In this document: positions 25,801 through 37,531 of the stretch, piece after piece
Numbering within the stretch: position 1 is the first letter of the stretch
How the letters are laid out: each line of letters starts with the position of its first letter
DNA from: Anas platyrhynchos
Lineage: Eukaryota; Chordata; Aves; Anseriformes; Anatidae
Reading direction: 5' to 3'
DNA: 64,000 bases
Assembly (NCBI RefSeq): GCF_047663525.1
Contig: NC_092616.1
Coordinates: forward strand, 6,198,501 to 6,262,500
Notes under the pieces: model-generated
Databases searched by the model: none
What the model was told of the DNA's origin: nothing
What the model saw: only the letters and a program-made list of their open reading frames with translations
Translations under genes and position numbers: made by a program

Positions 25801-28800
25801 GCCCTCAGAGCAGGATTTTGGGGTTCCCAAATAGGATTTTGGGGTTCCCAAGTGGGATTTTGGGGATCCCAATTAGGATTTGGGTTCCCAAATAAGATTT
25901 TGGGATCCTATAAGTGGGTTTTAGAGGTTTCTAAGTGGGATTTTGGGGTTCTATACATGGGTTTTGGGCCTTCACAGCGGGTTTTGGGGCCCTCAGAGTA
26001 GGGTTTTGGGGTTCCCAATTAGGATTTTTAGGTCCCCAATTAGGATTTTGGGTTCCTAAGTGGGATTTTGGGATCCCGTAAGTGTTTTTTGGGGGTTTCT
26101 GAGTGGGATTTGGGGGTTCTATACATGGGTTTGGGGCCTTCACAGTGGGTTTTTGGGCCCTGAGTGGGATTTTGGGGTTCCCAAGTAGGATTTTGGGGTT
26201 CCCAAATGGGATTTTGGGTTCTCAAATAGGATTTTGGGATCCTGTAAGTGGGTTTTAGGGGTTTCTGAGTGGGATTTTGGGGTTCCTAAGTGGGTTTTGG
26301 GATCCTTTAAGTGGTTTTTGGGCTTTCACAGTGGGATATTGGGCCCTCAGAGTGGGGTTTTGGGGTTCCCAAGTAGGATTTTGGGGTTCCCAATTAGGAT
26401 TTTGGGTTCCTAAGTGGGATTTTGGGATCCCGTAAGTGTTTTTTGGGGGTTTCTGAGTGGGATTTGGGGGTTCTATACATGGGTTTGGGGCCTTCACAGT
26501 GGGTTTTTGGGCCCTGAGTGGGATTTTGGGGTTCCCAAGTAGGATTTTGGGGTTCCCAAGTGGGATTTTGGGTTCCCCAATTAGGATTTTGGGTTCCTAA
26601 GTGGGATTTTGGGATCCCGTAAGTGTTTTTTGGGGGTTTCTGAGTGGGATTTGGGGGTTCTATACATGGGTTTGGGGCCTTCACAGTGGATTTTTGGGCC
26701 CTGAGTGGGATTTTGGGGTTCCCAAATGGGATTTTGGGTTCTCAAATAGGATTTTGGGATCCTATAAGTGGGTTTTAGGGGTTTCTGAGTGGGATTTTGG
26801 GGTTTCTTAGTGGGATTTTGAGATCCTGTAAGTGGTTTTGGGCCTTCACAGTGGGTTTTTGGGCCCTCAGAGTGGGATTTTGGGATTCCCAATTAGGATT
26901 TTGGGGTCCCCAAGTGGGATTTTGGGGTCCCCAAGTGGGATTTTGGGATTCCCAATTAGGATTTTGGGGTTCCCAAGTTAGATTTTGGGATCACAAGTGG
27001 GATTCTGGGGTTTCGAAGTGGGTTTTGGGCCTTCACAGTGGGAATTTGGGCCCTCAGAGCGGGATTTTGGGGTACTTAATGGGGCTTTTGGGACCCCCGC
27101 TGCCTTTTGGGGATTTTTGGGGGGGTCCAAACCTCACTCCCCAAATTTTTTGTCCCCCCCCCAGCACGGGGTGCTGTCCCAGCAGTTCCTGGAGCTGACG
27201 GGGCGCTGCCACGCGGCCCAGGCCCGCTACCGCCAGCGCAGCCTCGAGCGGGTCCGGCGCCAGCTGCAGATCAGTGGGTGCCCCCCCCCGGGACCCCCCC
27301 CCAAAAAATTAATTGGGGGAGGGGTCCCCCAAAAAAATAATTCGGGGGGGGGTCCCCCAAAATCCCTGGGGGCTTTGGGGGGGGTGGCGGGAAAGGGGTC
27401 GGGGGGGTGAGGGTGGAATTGGGTGGCCCCCACCTGCTGCTTGGACCCCCTGTTAATTTTTGGGACCCCCCCATTGATTTTTGGGACCCCCCCAATAATA
27501 TTTGGGACCCCCCCATTAATTTTGGGACCCCCCCCCCTTAATAACTGGGATCCCCTCCCTAATATTTGGGACCCTCCCCCTAATATTTGGGACCCCCCAT
27601 TAATTTTGGGACCTCCCCCTAATAATTTGGACCCCCCCCATTAATATTTGGGATCCCTCCTAATAATTGGGACCCCCCCATTAATTTTTGGGACCCCCCC
27701 ATTAATTTTGGGACCTCCCCCTAATAATTGGGACACCCCATTAATTTTGGGACCCCCCCATTAATATTTGGGACCCCCCCATTAATAATTTGGAACCCCT
27801 CCATTAATTTTGGGACCCCCCCTAATAATTGGGACCCCCCATTAATTTTGGGACCCCCCCCCTTAATAACTGGGATCCCCTCCCTAATATTTGGGACCCT
27901 CCCCCTAATATTTGGGACCCCCCATAATTTTTGGGACCCTCCCCTAATAATTGGGATCCCCCCATTAATTTTTGGGACCCCCCCCATTAATTTTGGGACC
28001 TCCCCTAACTTTTGGGACCCCCCCCATTAATTTTTGGGACCCCCCCATTAATTTTGGGACCTCCCCCTAATATTTGGGACCCCCTCCATAATATTTGGGA
28101 CCCTCCCCTCAATTTTCGGACCCCCCCCAATTTTGGGGACCCCCCCTCAATTTCGGGGAAGCCCCAATTTGGGGACCCCCCAATTTTGGGGACCCCCCCC
28201 TAATTTCGTTGCCCCCCCCCCAGCCGGCAATTCGGCGGTGACGGACGAGGAGCTGGAGGAGATGCTGGAGACGGGGCAGAGCGAAGTCTTCGTCTCCAAC
28301 GTGAGGGGGGCACCCATGGGTGCTGGGGGGGGGGGGGGGGCACCCAAGGGTGCTGGGGGGGTGGGGGGGGGGGCTTGGGGGGGGGCACAGGTCCCACCGA
28401 CCCCCCCAGCACCCATAGGTGCCGTAGGTAGCTGGTGGCACCCAAAGGGGCCATGGATGCCCTATAGCACCCATGGGTGCCCCATAGCACCCATAGGTGT
28501 CCCATAGCACCCATAGGTGCCCTATAGCACCCATGGGTGTACCGTAGCACCCATAGGTGTCCCGTAGCACCCATGGGTGCCATAGGTAGCTGGTGGCACC
28601 CAAAGGGGCTAAGGATGCCCTATAGCACCCATAGGTGTCCCATAGCACCCATAGGTGTCCCATAGCACCCATGGGTGTCCCATAGCACCCTTGGGCGTCC
28701 CATAGCACCCATGGGTGTCCTATAGCACCCATAGGTGTCCCGTAGCACCCATAGGTGTCCTATAGCACCCATGGGTCCCTCAAGGTCCTGGAGGGCTCCA

Positions 28801-31800
28801 GTAGCACCCATAGGTGTCCTGTAGCACCCATAGGTGTCCCGTAGCACCCATGGGTGTCACATAGCACCCATGGGTGTCCCATAGCACCCATAGGTGTCCC
28901 ATACACCCATGGGTGTCCCATAGCACCCATAGGTATCCCGTAGCACCCATGGGTGTCACATAGCACCCATGGGTGTCACATAGCACCCATAGGTCCCCCC
29001 CAGCACCCATGGGTGCCATAGGTAGCCAGGGGCACCCATAGGGACCCAAAGGAGCCAAGGATGCCCTATAGCACCCATGGGTGTCCCGTAGCACCCATGG
29101 GTGTCACATAGCACCCATGGGTCCCTCAAGGTCTTACAGGGCTCCAGTAGCACCCATGGGTGCCCAGTAGCACCTATGGGGGCCCAGTAGCACCCATAGA
29201 CATCCAAGGGTCCACTACCTGCCCTATAGCACCCATGGGTGCCCGGAGGTTCCACGCCTTCCCAGTAGCACCCATGGGTGCCCAATAACACCCATACACA
29301 TCTGAAGGCCCCATAGCTTCCCAGTAGCACCCATGGGTGCCCAGCAGCACCCATGGGTGCCCCTCCCCAACCCCACCACCACGCAGACACTGGGACAACG
29401 GGCGCACCCCTGGGTCTCGGGGGGCCACCCCTGGGCGTCGGGGGGGCACCCATGGGCGTCGGGGGGGTCCGGGTGGGGGTCGGGGGCACCCATGGGTGTC
29501 AGGGGGGCACCCATGGGTGCTGGCGCAGGTGCTGGGGGCGGCGCGGGCGACGCGGGCGGCGCTGGACGAGGTGACGGCGCGGCACCAGGAGCTGCTGCGA
29601 CTGGAGCGGGGCCTGCGCGAACTGGGAGAGCTCTTCATGTTACTGGGAACCACCGTGGAGGGGCAGGTGGGGGAACTGGGAGCACTGGGAGGTCACTGGG
29701 AGGGACTGGGAGGGGATTGGGAGGGACTGGGGGGCACTGGGAGGGAATTGGGGGGTGTTAGAATGGAAAAGGGGGCACTGGGAGGGACTGGAAGGAGACT
29801 GGGAGGGAATTGGGGGTTACTGGTGCATACTGGGAAGGGACTGGGAGGGGCTGGGGAGGGAGTGGGAGGGGCTGGGAGGGGATTGGGAGGGACTGGAGGG
29901 CACTGGGAGGGACTGGGAGGGACTGGGAGGGGATTGGGGGGCACTGGGAGGGGCTGGGGAGGGAGTGGGACGGGATTGGGAGGGACTGGGGGGCACTGGG
30001 AGGGACTGGGAGGGGACTGGGGGGGAATGGAATGGACTGGGAGGGAACTGGGAAGGCACTGGGAGGGTACAGCAGTGTCCTGGGCAGCTGTACTGGTCTG
30101 TACTGGTCTGTACTGGATTATACTGGTTCATACTGGTCCATACTAGTTCCTACTGGTCCGTACTGTTTTACACTGGTCCATGCTGGTTTATACTGGTCCA
30201 TACTGGTTCATGCTCATCCATACTGATGCCTAATGGCCCATGCTTCTAGCTGATACTGGTCCATACTGGTTCATAATCGGTTTTATATTGACTCCTACTG
30301 GTCCATGCTGGTTCATACTGGTCTGTACTGGTTCATACTGGTTCGTACTGGTTTATACTGGTCCATACTGGTGCATGCTCATCCATACTGATGCCTAATG
30401 GCCCATGCTTCTAGCTGACACTGGTCCATACTGGTTCATAATCGGTTTTATATTGGCTTCTACTGGTCCATACTGGTTCATACTGGTCTGTACTGGTTCA
30501 TACTGGTTCATACTGGTCCATACTGGTTCATGCTCATCCATACTGATGCCTAATGGCCCATACTACTAGCTGATACTGGTCCATACTGGTTCATAATGAG
30601 TTTTATATTGACTCCTGCTGGTCTATACTGGTTCATACTGGTCTGTACTGGTTCATACTGGTTTATACTGGTTTATACTGGTGCGCAGGGGGAGGTGATC
30701 GACCGCATCGAGAAGAACATCCTGGAGTCGGGGACCTGCGTGCGCAAGGGCCACCAGCACCTGGGGACGGCGCGGGAGCACCAGCGCGGGGCGCGACGGG
30801 TGGGGACACCGGGGGACACGGGTGGCACCCAAGGGTGGTGGCACCCAAGGGTGGTGACGTTGGGTTGGTGGCACTTGGGTTGACGTCATTGGGTTGGTGG
30901 CACCCAAGGGTGGTGGCACCCAGAGGTGGTGGCACCCAAGGGTGGTGGCATTGGGTTGGTGGCACCCAACGGTGGTGGCACCCAAGGGTGGTGGCACCCA
31001 AGGGTGGTGACATTGGGTTGGTGGCACCCAAGGGTGGTGGCACTGGGGTGGTGGCACCCAAGGGTGGTGACATCGGGTTGGTGGCACTTGGGGTTGATGT
31101 CATTGGGTTGGTGGCACCCAAGGGTGGTGGCACCCAGAGGTGGTGGCACCCAAGGGTGGTGGCATTGGGTTGGTGGCACCCAAGGGTGGTGGCACCCAAG
31201 GGTGGTGACACTGGGTTGGTGGCACCCAAGGGTGGTGGCATTGGGTTGGTGGCACTTGGGTTGACGTCATTGGGTTGGTGGCACCCAAGGGTGGTGGCAC
31301 CCAGAGGTGGTGGCACCCAAGGGTGGTGACATTGGGTTGGTGGCACCCAGGGGTGGTGGCACCCAAGGGTGGTGGCACTGGGTTGGTGGCACCCAGGGGT
31401 GGTGGCACCCAAGGGTGGTGACATCGGGTTGGTGGCACTTGGGGTTGACGTCATTGGGTTGGTGGCACCCAAGGGTGGTGGCACCCAGAGGTGGTGGCAC
31501 CCAAGGGTGGTGGCATTGGGTTGGTGGCACCCAAGGGTGGTGGCACCCAAGGGTGGTGGCATTGGGTTGGTGGCACCCAAGGGTGGTGGCACCCAAGGGT
31601 GGTGACATTGGGTTGGTGGCACCCAAGGGTGGTGACACTGGGTTGGTGGCACCCACAGGTGATGGCACCCAGGGGTGGTGGCACCCAAGGGTGGTGACAT
31701 CGGGTTGGTGGCACTTGGGTTGATGTCATTGGGTTGGTGGCACCCAAGGGTGGTGGCACCCAGGGGTGGGGGCACCCAAGGGTGGTGGCACCCAAGGGTG

Positions 31801-31923
31801 CTGGCCTGTCCCCAACCCGTCCCCGCTGTCCCCCCGCAGAAGAAGCTGCTGGTGGCCGCCTGTGTCTTCGTCACCGTCCTCATCGTCGCCGCCATCATTG
31901 CCGCCACCGCGGCCACTGGGTAG
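19867..31923 (+). CDS. STX4: Syntaxin-4, plasma-membrane t-SNARE
   Basis: Qa-SNARE for constitutive and regulated exocytosis with SNAP-23 and VAMP2/8, including GLUT4 traffic and granule release in blood cells. Coding exons: 19867-19896, 21268-21359, 22445-22543, 24394-24468, 24575-24645, 27165-27273, 28224-28300, 29529-29666, 30689-30799, 31840-31923. The start is MRDRTRELHQ. Diagnostic matches to recalled human STX4 are HGVLSQQF, SGQSEVFVSN (here TGQSEVFVSN), RIEKNIL, and the C-terminal anchor after KKLLVAACVF. Exons 2 (92 nt) and 3 (99 nt) are each one base short of the phase required on both sides; one C lost from a C-run in each would explain it. With those two bases the length would be 295 aa (human 297). 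The exon 4 donor reads GCGAGA, so a GC-AG intron is predicted. Linker and Habc are more alanine/arginine-rich than in mammals. Confidence 0.95.
20010..21260. repeat. STX4 intron 1: CCCCCCAAATGTCCCCAA array
   Basis: C-rich tandem sequence of CCCCAAAACCCCCCCAA with units of roughly 25 to 60 bases and open proline-rich frames. No conserved exon is seen between exon 1 and exon 2. Confidence 0.9.
21370..22440. other. AT-rich island with octamers in STX4 intron 2
   Basis: A 1-kb island strikingly AT-rich for this window. It carries many ATTTGCAT octamers and TAATTAG or TTAGCATATAAT motifs (for example near 21,385, 21,547, 21,766, 21,897, 22,018-22,045, 22,195, 22,275 and 22,380-22,430). The motifs are not in a fixed period. 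It ends at the exon 3 acceptor (TATGCAG). It could be an intronic enhancer or ancient repeat; function is not shown. Confidence 0.55.
22550..24330. repeat. STX4 intron 3: GGGGCTATAGGGGG array
   Basis: About 1.8 kb of 10 to 20 base GGGGGCTATAGGGG units with GGGTCTATAGGGG and GGATATAGGGG variants. The CTATAG core is the one seen in STX1B introns 1 and 2, but here with G-rich flanks on the coding strand. Confidence 0.93.
24650..27130. repeat. STX4 intron 5: GGGATTTTGGGGTTCCCAA array
   Basis: The first 550 bases are TTTGGGGGGAAAAAGGGG units. From 25,260 the unit becomes GTGGGATTTTGGGGTTCCCAA (about 21 bases), with higher-order blocks of about 180 to 300 bases marked by GGTTCTATACATGGG and CCTTCACAGTGGG. 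Confidence 0.92.
27300..28205. repeat. STX4 intron 6: GGGACCCCCCCATTAATTTT array
   Basis: Tandem units of about 20 to 22 bases, GGGACCCCCCCATTAATTTT and AATATTTGGGACCC variants, running to within 20 bases of exon 7. Confidence 0.92.
28305..29525. repeat. STX4 intron 7: TAGCACCCATGGGTGTCCCA array
   Basis: About 50 copies of a 20-base unit TAGCACCCATAGGTGTCCCA whose core CACCCATGGGTG is a 12-base palindrome. Higher-order spacer blocks contain GTAGCTGGTGGCACCCAAA. Confidence 0.92.
29670..30685. repeat. STX4 intron 8: ACTGGGAGGG then TACTGGTCCATACTGG
   Basis: Bases 29,670-30,070 are ACTGGGAGGGACTGGGAGG units. From 30,090 the unit becomes TACTGGTTCATACTGGTCCA with a higher-order block of about 170 bases (marker GCCTAATGGCCCATGCTTC). 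Confidence 0.92.
30800..31815. repeat. STX4 intron 9: GGTGGCACCCAAGGGT array
   Basis: An 18-base unit GGTGGCACCCAAGGGTGG alternating with GACATTGGGTTGGTGGCAC, about 50 copies. It starts at the exon 9 donor and ends about 30 bases before exon 10. Confidence 0.93.
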
Positions 31924-32720
31924 CACTGGGACAGACTGGTGAGGGCACTGGGAGCACTGGGAGGCACTGGGAGGGACTGGGAGGGGCGCTGTGGGCAACT
32001 GGGGGGGACTGGGATGAACTGGGAGGGACTGGGAGGGGCACTGGGGGCAACTGGGATGAACTGGGAGGAACTGGGAGGAACTGGGAGGGGCGCTGGGGGC
32101 AACTGGGGGGCACTGGGATGAACTGGGAGTGACTGGGAGGCACTGGGAGGGGCGCTGGGGGCAACCGGGGGGGACTGGGATGAACTGGGAGTGACTGGGA
32201 GGCACTGGGAGGGGTGCTGTGGGCAACTGGGGGGACTGGGATGAACTGGGAGTGACTGGGAGGGGCGCTGAGGGTAACTGGGGAGGACTGGGATGAACTG
32301 GGAGTGACTGGGAGGGGCGCTGGGGGCAACTGGGGGGGACGGGGATGAACTGGGAGTGACTGGGAGGGGCACTGGGGGCAACTGGGGGGGACTGGGATGA
32401 ACTGGGGGGGAACTGGGAGTGACTGGGAGGAGCGCTGAGACCAACTGGGAGGCACTGGGATGAACTGGGGGTAACTGGGATGAACTGGGGGTGACCGGGA
32501 GGGTCTAGGGGAGTGAACTGGGATGAACTGGGTTGAACTGGGAGTGACTGGGATGAACTGGGAGTAACTGGGATGAACTGGGATGAACTGGGGGCTACTG
32601 GGAGGGTCTAGGGGAGTGAACTGGGTTGAACTGGGAGGCACTGGGATGAACTGGGGGTGACTGGGAGGGTCTAAGGGGATGAACTGGGTTGAACTGGGTT
32701 AAACTGGGAGGCACTGGGCC
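31924..32720. repeat. ACTGGGAGG minisatellite in STX4 3'UTR
   Basis: It begins immediately after the STX4 stop codon: GGGATGAACTGGGAGTGACTGGGAGG type units. It is the same 10-base motif family as STX4 intron 8 and 41,390-42,060. Confidence 0.9.
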
Positions 32721-33102
32721 ACCCCCCACCCTCTGACGTCACTTCCCCTCCAGGCCCCGCCCACCGCCGGCCGCCATTGGCTCACACTGGTGCCTTGGCC
32801 CCGCCCCCTGGCGAGGGGGGCGGGGCCCACTTCCTGCCTCGACTGACGTCACTTCCTGTCCCTTTAATTGGGGGGGGGGCGCCCCACGACCACGCCGCCA
32901 TCTTGCTCCGAGCTACCTCCTGCCCCCCCCAGCCCCAAAAAGTCCCAAAATGCCCCCAAAATGTCCCCAAACCCCCCCCCCACAGTGTCCCCAAGGACCC
33001 CCCCGGGTCCCCGTGTCCCCAAATCCCCCCCGGTGTCCCCAAAATCCCCCCCCAACCTCAAAAAGGGGAGGGGGAAAACAAAACGGGGACGAGAACCCCC
33101 AA

Positions 33103-33108
33103 ATAAAG
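33103..33108 (+). terminator. STX4: STX4 polyadenylation signal AATAAA
   Basis: AATAAA lies about 1.18 kb after the STX4 stop, followed by GCACTTTTCACC and a T/G-rich downstream stretch. It is the first canonical signal on the plus strand after the stop. Confidence 0.7.
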
Positions 33109-33479
33109 CACTTTTCACCCCAAATTTTCGCCTCGCGTCCCCGCCACCCCCCCCCTTTTTAATGTCCCCCCCCATTGTGACCCACATCCTGTGTCACCCC
33201 GCGGGGAGGTGACACAAATGTCACCCCCCCCCCCCCCCGGGTGTGAGTCATCGCTGCCGGGAACTTTGGGGTTTTTGGGGTATTTTTGGTTAATTTCTTA
33301 TTTTTTCAAGTGGGGGGGGCGCCGAGGGGCTTCGCCCCCCGAGGAGGGGGGGACGGGGAGGGGCTGTGAAGCCACCATGAGGATGGGGGGGGGGACATAA
33401 GGGGGCCTCCGCCCCCCCCCCGGCTCGGCCACAAGGAGAGGCGGCTGCGGGTGAGTACGGAGGGAGCTGCGCGGCCTCC

Positions 33480-35790
33480 ACGGCCTCCGGGGCCTTTGGG
33501 GCCTCCTTTTTGAGGTCCTTCACGTCCTCTGTGTCCTCCTTTTCCACGTCTTCCATGGCCTCCATGGTCTCCATGTTCTCCTTTTTGATGTCCTCCACAT
33601 CCTCCGTGGCCTCCTTTTCCATGGCCTCCACGTCCTCCACATTCTCCTTTTCCATCTCTTCCATGTCCTCCAAGTTCTCCTTTTCCATGTCTTCCACGTC
33701 CTCCATGTTCTCCTTTTTGATGTCCTCCATGTCCTCTACATCCTCCTTTTCCATGGCCTCCACATCCTTCATGGCCTCCTTTTCCACATCTTCCATGGCC
33801 TCCATGGCCTCCTTTTTGATGTCCTTCACGTCCTCTGTGTCCTCCTTTTCCACGTCTTCCATGGCCTCCATGGTCTCCATGTTCTCCTCTTCCTTGGCCT
33901 CCACAACCTCCATGTTCTCCTTTTCCATGGCCTCCACCTCCTCCACATCCTCCTTTTCCATGTCTTCCATGGCTGCCATGTCCTCCTTTTTGATGTCCTC
34001 CACATCCTCCGTGGCCTCCTTTTCCTTGGCCTCCACGTCCTCCACATCCTCCTTTTCCATCTCTTCCATGGCCTCCATGGCCTCCTTTTTGATGTCCTCC
34101 ATGTCCTCTACATCCTCCTTTTCCATGGCCTTTACATCCTTCATGTCCTCCTTTTCCACATCTTCCATGGCCTCCATGGCCTCCTTTTTGATGTCCTTCA
34201 CGTCCTCCGTGTCCTCCTTTTCCATGTCCTCCACGTCCTCTACATCCTCCTTTTCCATGGCCTCCACATCCTTCATGGCCTCCTTTTCCACGTCTTCCAT
34301 GGCCTCCACATCCTCCTGTTCCATGTCCTCCATGTCCTCCTTTTCCATGTCTTCCATGACCTCCATGTCCTCTTTTTCCATGGCCTCCATGGCCTCAACA
34401 TCCTCCCTTCCACATCCTCCACATCCTCCTTTTCCACATCTTCCATGGCTTCTGTGTCCTCCTTTTCCATGGCCTCCACGTCCTCTACATCCTCCTTTTC
34501 CACATCTTCCATGGCCTCTACGTCTTCCAAGTTCTCCTTTTCCATGGCCTCCACCTCCTCCACGTCCTCCTTTTCCATGTCTTCTTCCATGGCCTCCTTT
34601 TCTGCATCTTCTACATCCTCTGTGTCCTCCTTTTCCTTGGCCTCCATGTCCTCAACATCCTCCCTTCCACATCCTCCATGTCCTCCACATCTTTCCTTTC
34701 CATGGCCTCCACGTCCTCCAAGTTCTCCTTTTCCATGGCCTCCGTGTCCTTTCTGTCCTTTTCCATGGCCTCCACGTCCTCGACATCCTCCTTTTCTGCG
34801 TCCTCTACATCCTCCATGGCCTCCCTTTTCCATGTCTTCCATGTCCTCCACATCTTTCCTTTCCATGGCCTCTATGTCCTCCATGGCCTCCTTTTCCACA
34901 TCCTCTACACCCTCCCCTTCCACGTCCTCCACTTCCACGTCCTCCACAGCCTCCGTTTCCATCTCCTTGACGTCCTTCATGTCCTCGATCTTCTCCACGT
35001 CCTCCATGTCCTCCATGTCCTCGACGTCCTCCTTGTCCTCCATATCCCCGATGTCCCCAATGTCCCCAATGTCCCCTTGTCCCCCTTGTCCTTGATGTCC
35101 TCCATGTCCTTGATGTCCTCGATCTTCTCCACGTCCCTCCTTGTCCCCCTTGTCCCCCTTGTCCTTGACATCCTCCTTGTCCTCCTTGTCCTCGATGTCC
35201 TCAATGTCCTCCACGTCCTCCTTGTCCCCCTTGTCCTTGATGTTCTCCATGTCCTCAATGTCCTTGATGTCCTCGATGTCCCCAATGTCCCCAATCTCCC
35301 CCTTGTCCCCCTTGTCCTTGATGTCCTCCTTGTCCTCGATGTCCTTGATGTCCTCGATGTCCCCGATGTCCCCAATGTCTCCCTTGTCCCCCTTGTCCTT
35401 GACATCCTCCACATCCTCCATGTCCTCCTTGTCCTCCTTGTCCTCCAAGTCCTTGATGTCCTCCACATCCTCCATGTCCCCAATGTCCCCCATGTCCCCC
35501 TTGTCCTTGATGTCCTCCATGTCCCTGATGTCCCCAATGTCCCCCTTGTCCTTGACATCTTCCATGTCCTTGATGTCCTCCATGTCCTCCACATCCCCAA
35601 TGTCCCCTTTGTCCCCCTTGTCCTTGACATCCTCCATGTCCTCCTTGTCCTCCATGTCCTTGTCCTCCATGTCCCCGATGTCCCCAATGTCCCCCTTGTC
35701 CTTGACGTCCTCCATGTCCTCAATGTCCTCCATGTCCTTGATGTCCTTGACGTCCTCCATGTCCCCCATGTCCCCCTTGTCCCCCCCGTC
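33480..35790. repeat. TCCTCCTTTTCCATGGCC / GTCCTTGATGTCCTCC array
   Basis: Units of 9 and 18 bases with higher-order blocks. The first half is TCCTTTTCCATGGCCTCCA; the second is TCCTTGATGTCCTCCATG with TGTCCCC. All repeat lengths are multiples of three, so frames of several hundred codons stay open on both strands. The minus strand reads Met/Glu/Asp/Lys-rich, the plus strand Ser/Thr/Met-rich. No splice or homology support for a gene. Confidence 0.88.
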
Positions 35791-35839
35791 CCCCCCGCCC
35801 CCCCCACCCCCACCCCCCCGTCCCCATCCCCACGTCCTC

Positions 35840-37520
35840 CTTGTCACCTCCACCACGTCCCCACCGCGTCCCCACCACCACGTCCCTGTCCCCCGGTGCC
35901 ACGTCAGTGTCACCCTGTCCCCACGACCACGGCGCCACGTCACTGTCCCCACAGCGCCATCTTCACCCCCCCGTGGCCCCAGCCCTGCGGCCACGGTGGC
36001 ACTTTCGTGTCCCCATCATCACGTCCCCACTGTCACCTCCACGTCCCCGTCACCACGTCACCGTCCCCATCCTCGTGTCCTTGTCCCCATCATCACGTCC
36101 CCATCACCATCTCCTTGTCCCCATCACCACGTCCTTGTCCCCATGTCCCCGTCCCCACCTCCATGTCCCCGTCCTCGTGTCCTTGTCCCTATCCCCATGT
36201 CCTTGTCCCCATCTCCTTGTCCCCATCACCACGTCCTTGTCCCCATCACCATATCCTTGTCCCCATGACCTTGTCCCCACGTTCTTGTCCCCATCCTCAC
36301 GTCCTTGTCCCCATCCCCATGTCCTTGTCCCCATCTTCATGTCCCCATCGCCTTGTCCCCATCTTCATGTCCTTGTCCCCATCCTCAGGTTCTTGTCCCC
36401 ATCACCACGTCCCCACCATCATCTCCATGTCCCCATCCTTGTGTCCTTGTCCCCATCTCAAGGTCCTTGTCCCCATCTCCACGTCCCCATCACCATCTCC
36501 TTGTCCCCATCACCATCTCCTTGTCCCCATGTCCCCATCCCCACCTCCATGTCCCCGTCCTCGTGTCCTTGTCCCCATCCTCAGGTCCTTGTCCCCATCT
36601 TCATGTCCCCATCACCATCTCCTTGTCCCCATCCCCACGTCCTTGTCCCCATCCCCACGTCCTTGTCCCCATCACCATGTCCTTGTCCCCATCTTCATGT
36701 TCTTGTCCCCATCACCATATCCTTGTCCCCATGTCCTTGTCCCCATCTTCATGTCCTTGTCCCCATCCTCAGGTTCTTGTCCCCATCTTCACGTCCCCAC
36801 CATCATCTCCATGTCCCCATCCTTGTGTCCTTGTCCCCATCTCAAGGTCCTTGTCCCCATCCTTGTGTCATTGTCCCCATCACCATGTCCCCATCCTCAT
36901 CTCCTCGTCCCCATCCTCATGTCCTTGTCCCCATCTCCATGTCTTTGTCCCCATCCTCGTGTCCTTGTCCCCATCTCAACATCCTTGTCCCCATCCTTGT
37001 GTCATTGTCCCCATCACCATCTCCTTGTCCCCATCTTCATGTCCCCATGCCCATGTCCTTGTCCCCACCCTCACGTCTTTGTCCCCATCTTCATGTCCCC
37101 ACCATCATCTCCTTGTCCCCATCACAATGTCCCCGTCACCACGTCCATGTCCCCATCACCACGTCCTTGTCCCCATCCTCAGGTCCATGTCCCCATCTCC
37201 TTGTCCCCATCACCACGTCCCCACCATCACCTCCATGTCCCCATCACCATGTCCTTGTCCCCATGTCCTTGTTCCCACGTCCTTGTCCCCATCCCCTTGT
37301 CCTTGTCCCCACGTCCTTGTCCCCATCTTCAGGTCCTTGTCCCCATCTCCATGTCCCCATCCTTGTGTCCTTGTCCCCATCTCCATCTTCACGTCCCCAT
37401 CTTCATGTCCTTGTCCCCATGTCCCCATCCCCACCTCCATGTCCCCATCCCCTTGTCCTTGTCCCCATCCCCACGTCCCCCCCACCATCTCCACGTCCCC
37501 CTCCTCACCCCCTCCTCCCC
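35840..37520. repeat. TCCTTGTCCCCATCACCA array
   Basis: About 90 copies of an 18-base unit TGTCCTTGTCCCCATCACC with CTCATGTCC variants. It runs directly into the acceptor of the perforin-like exon. The frame of that exon stays open upstream through the whole array because the unit is 18 bases. Confidence 0.92.
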
Positions 37521-37531
37521 TCTCCCCACAG

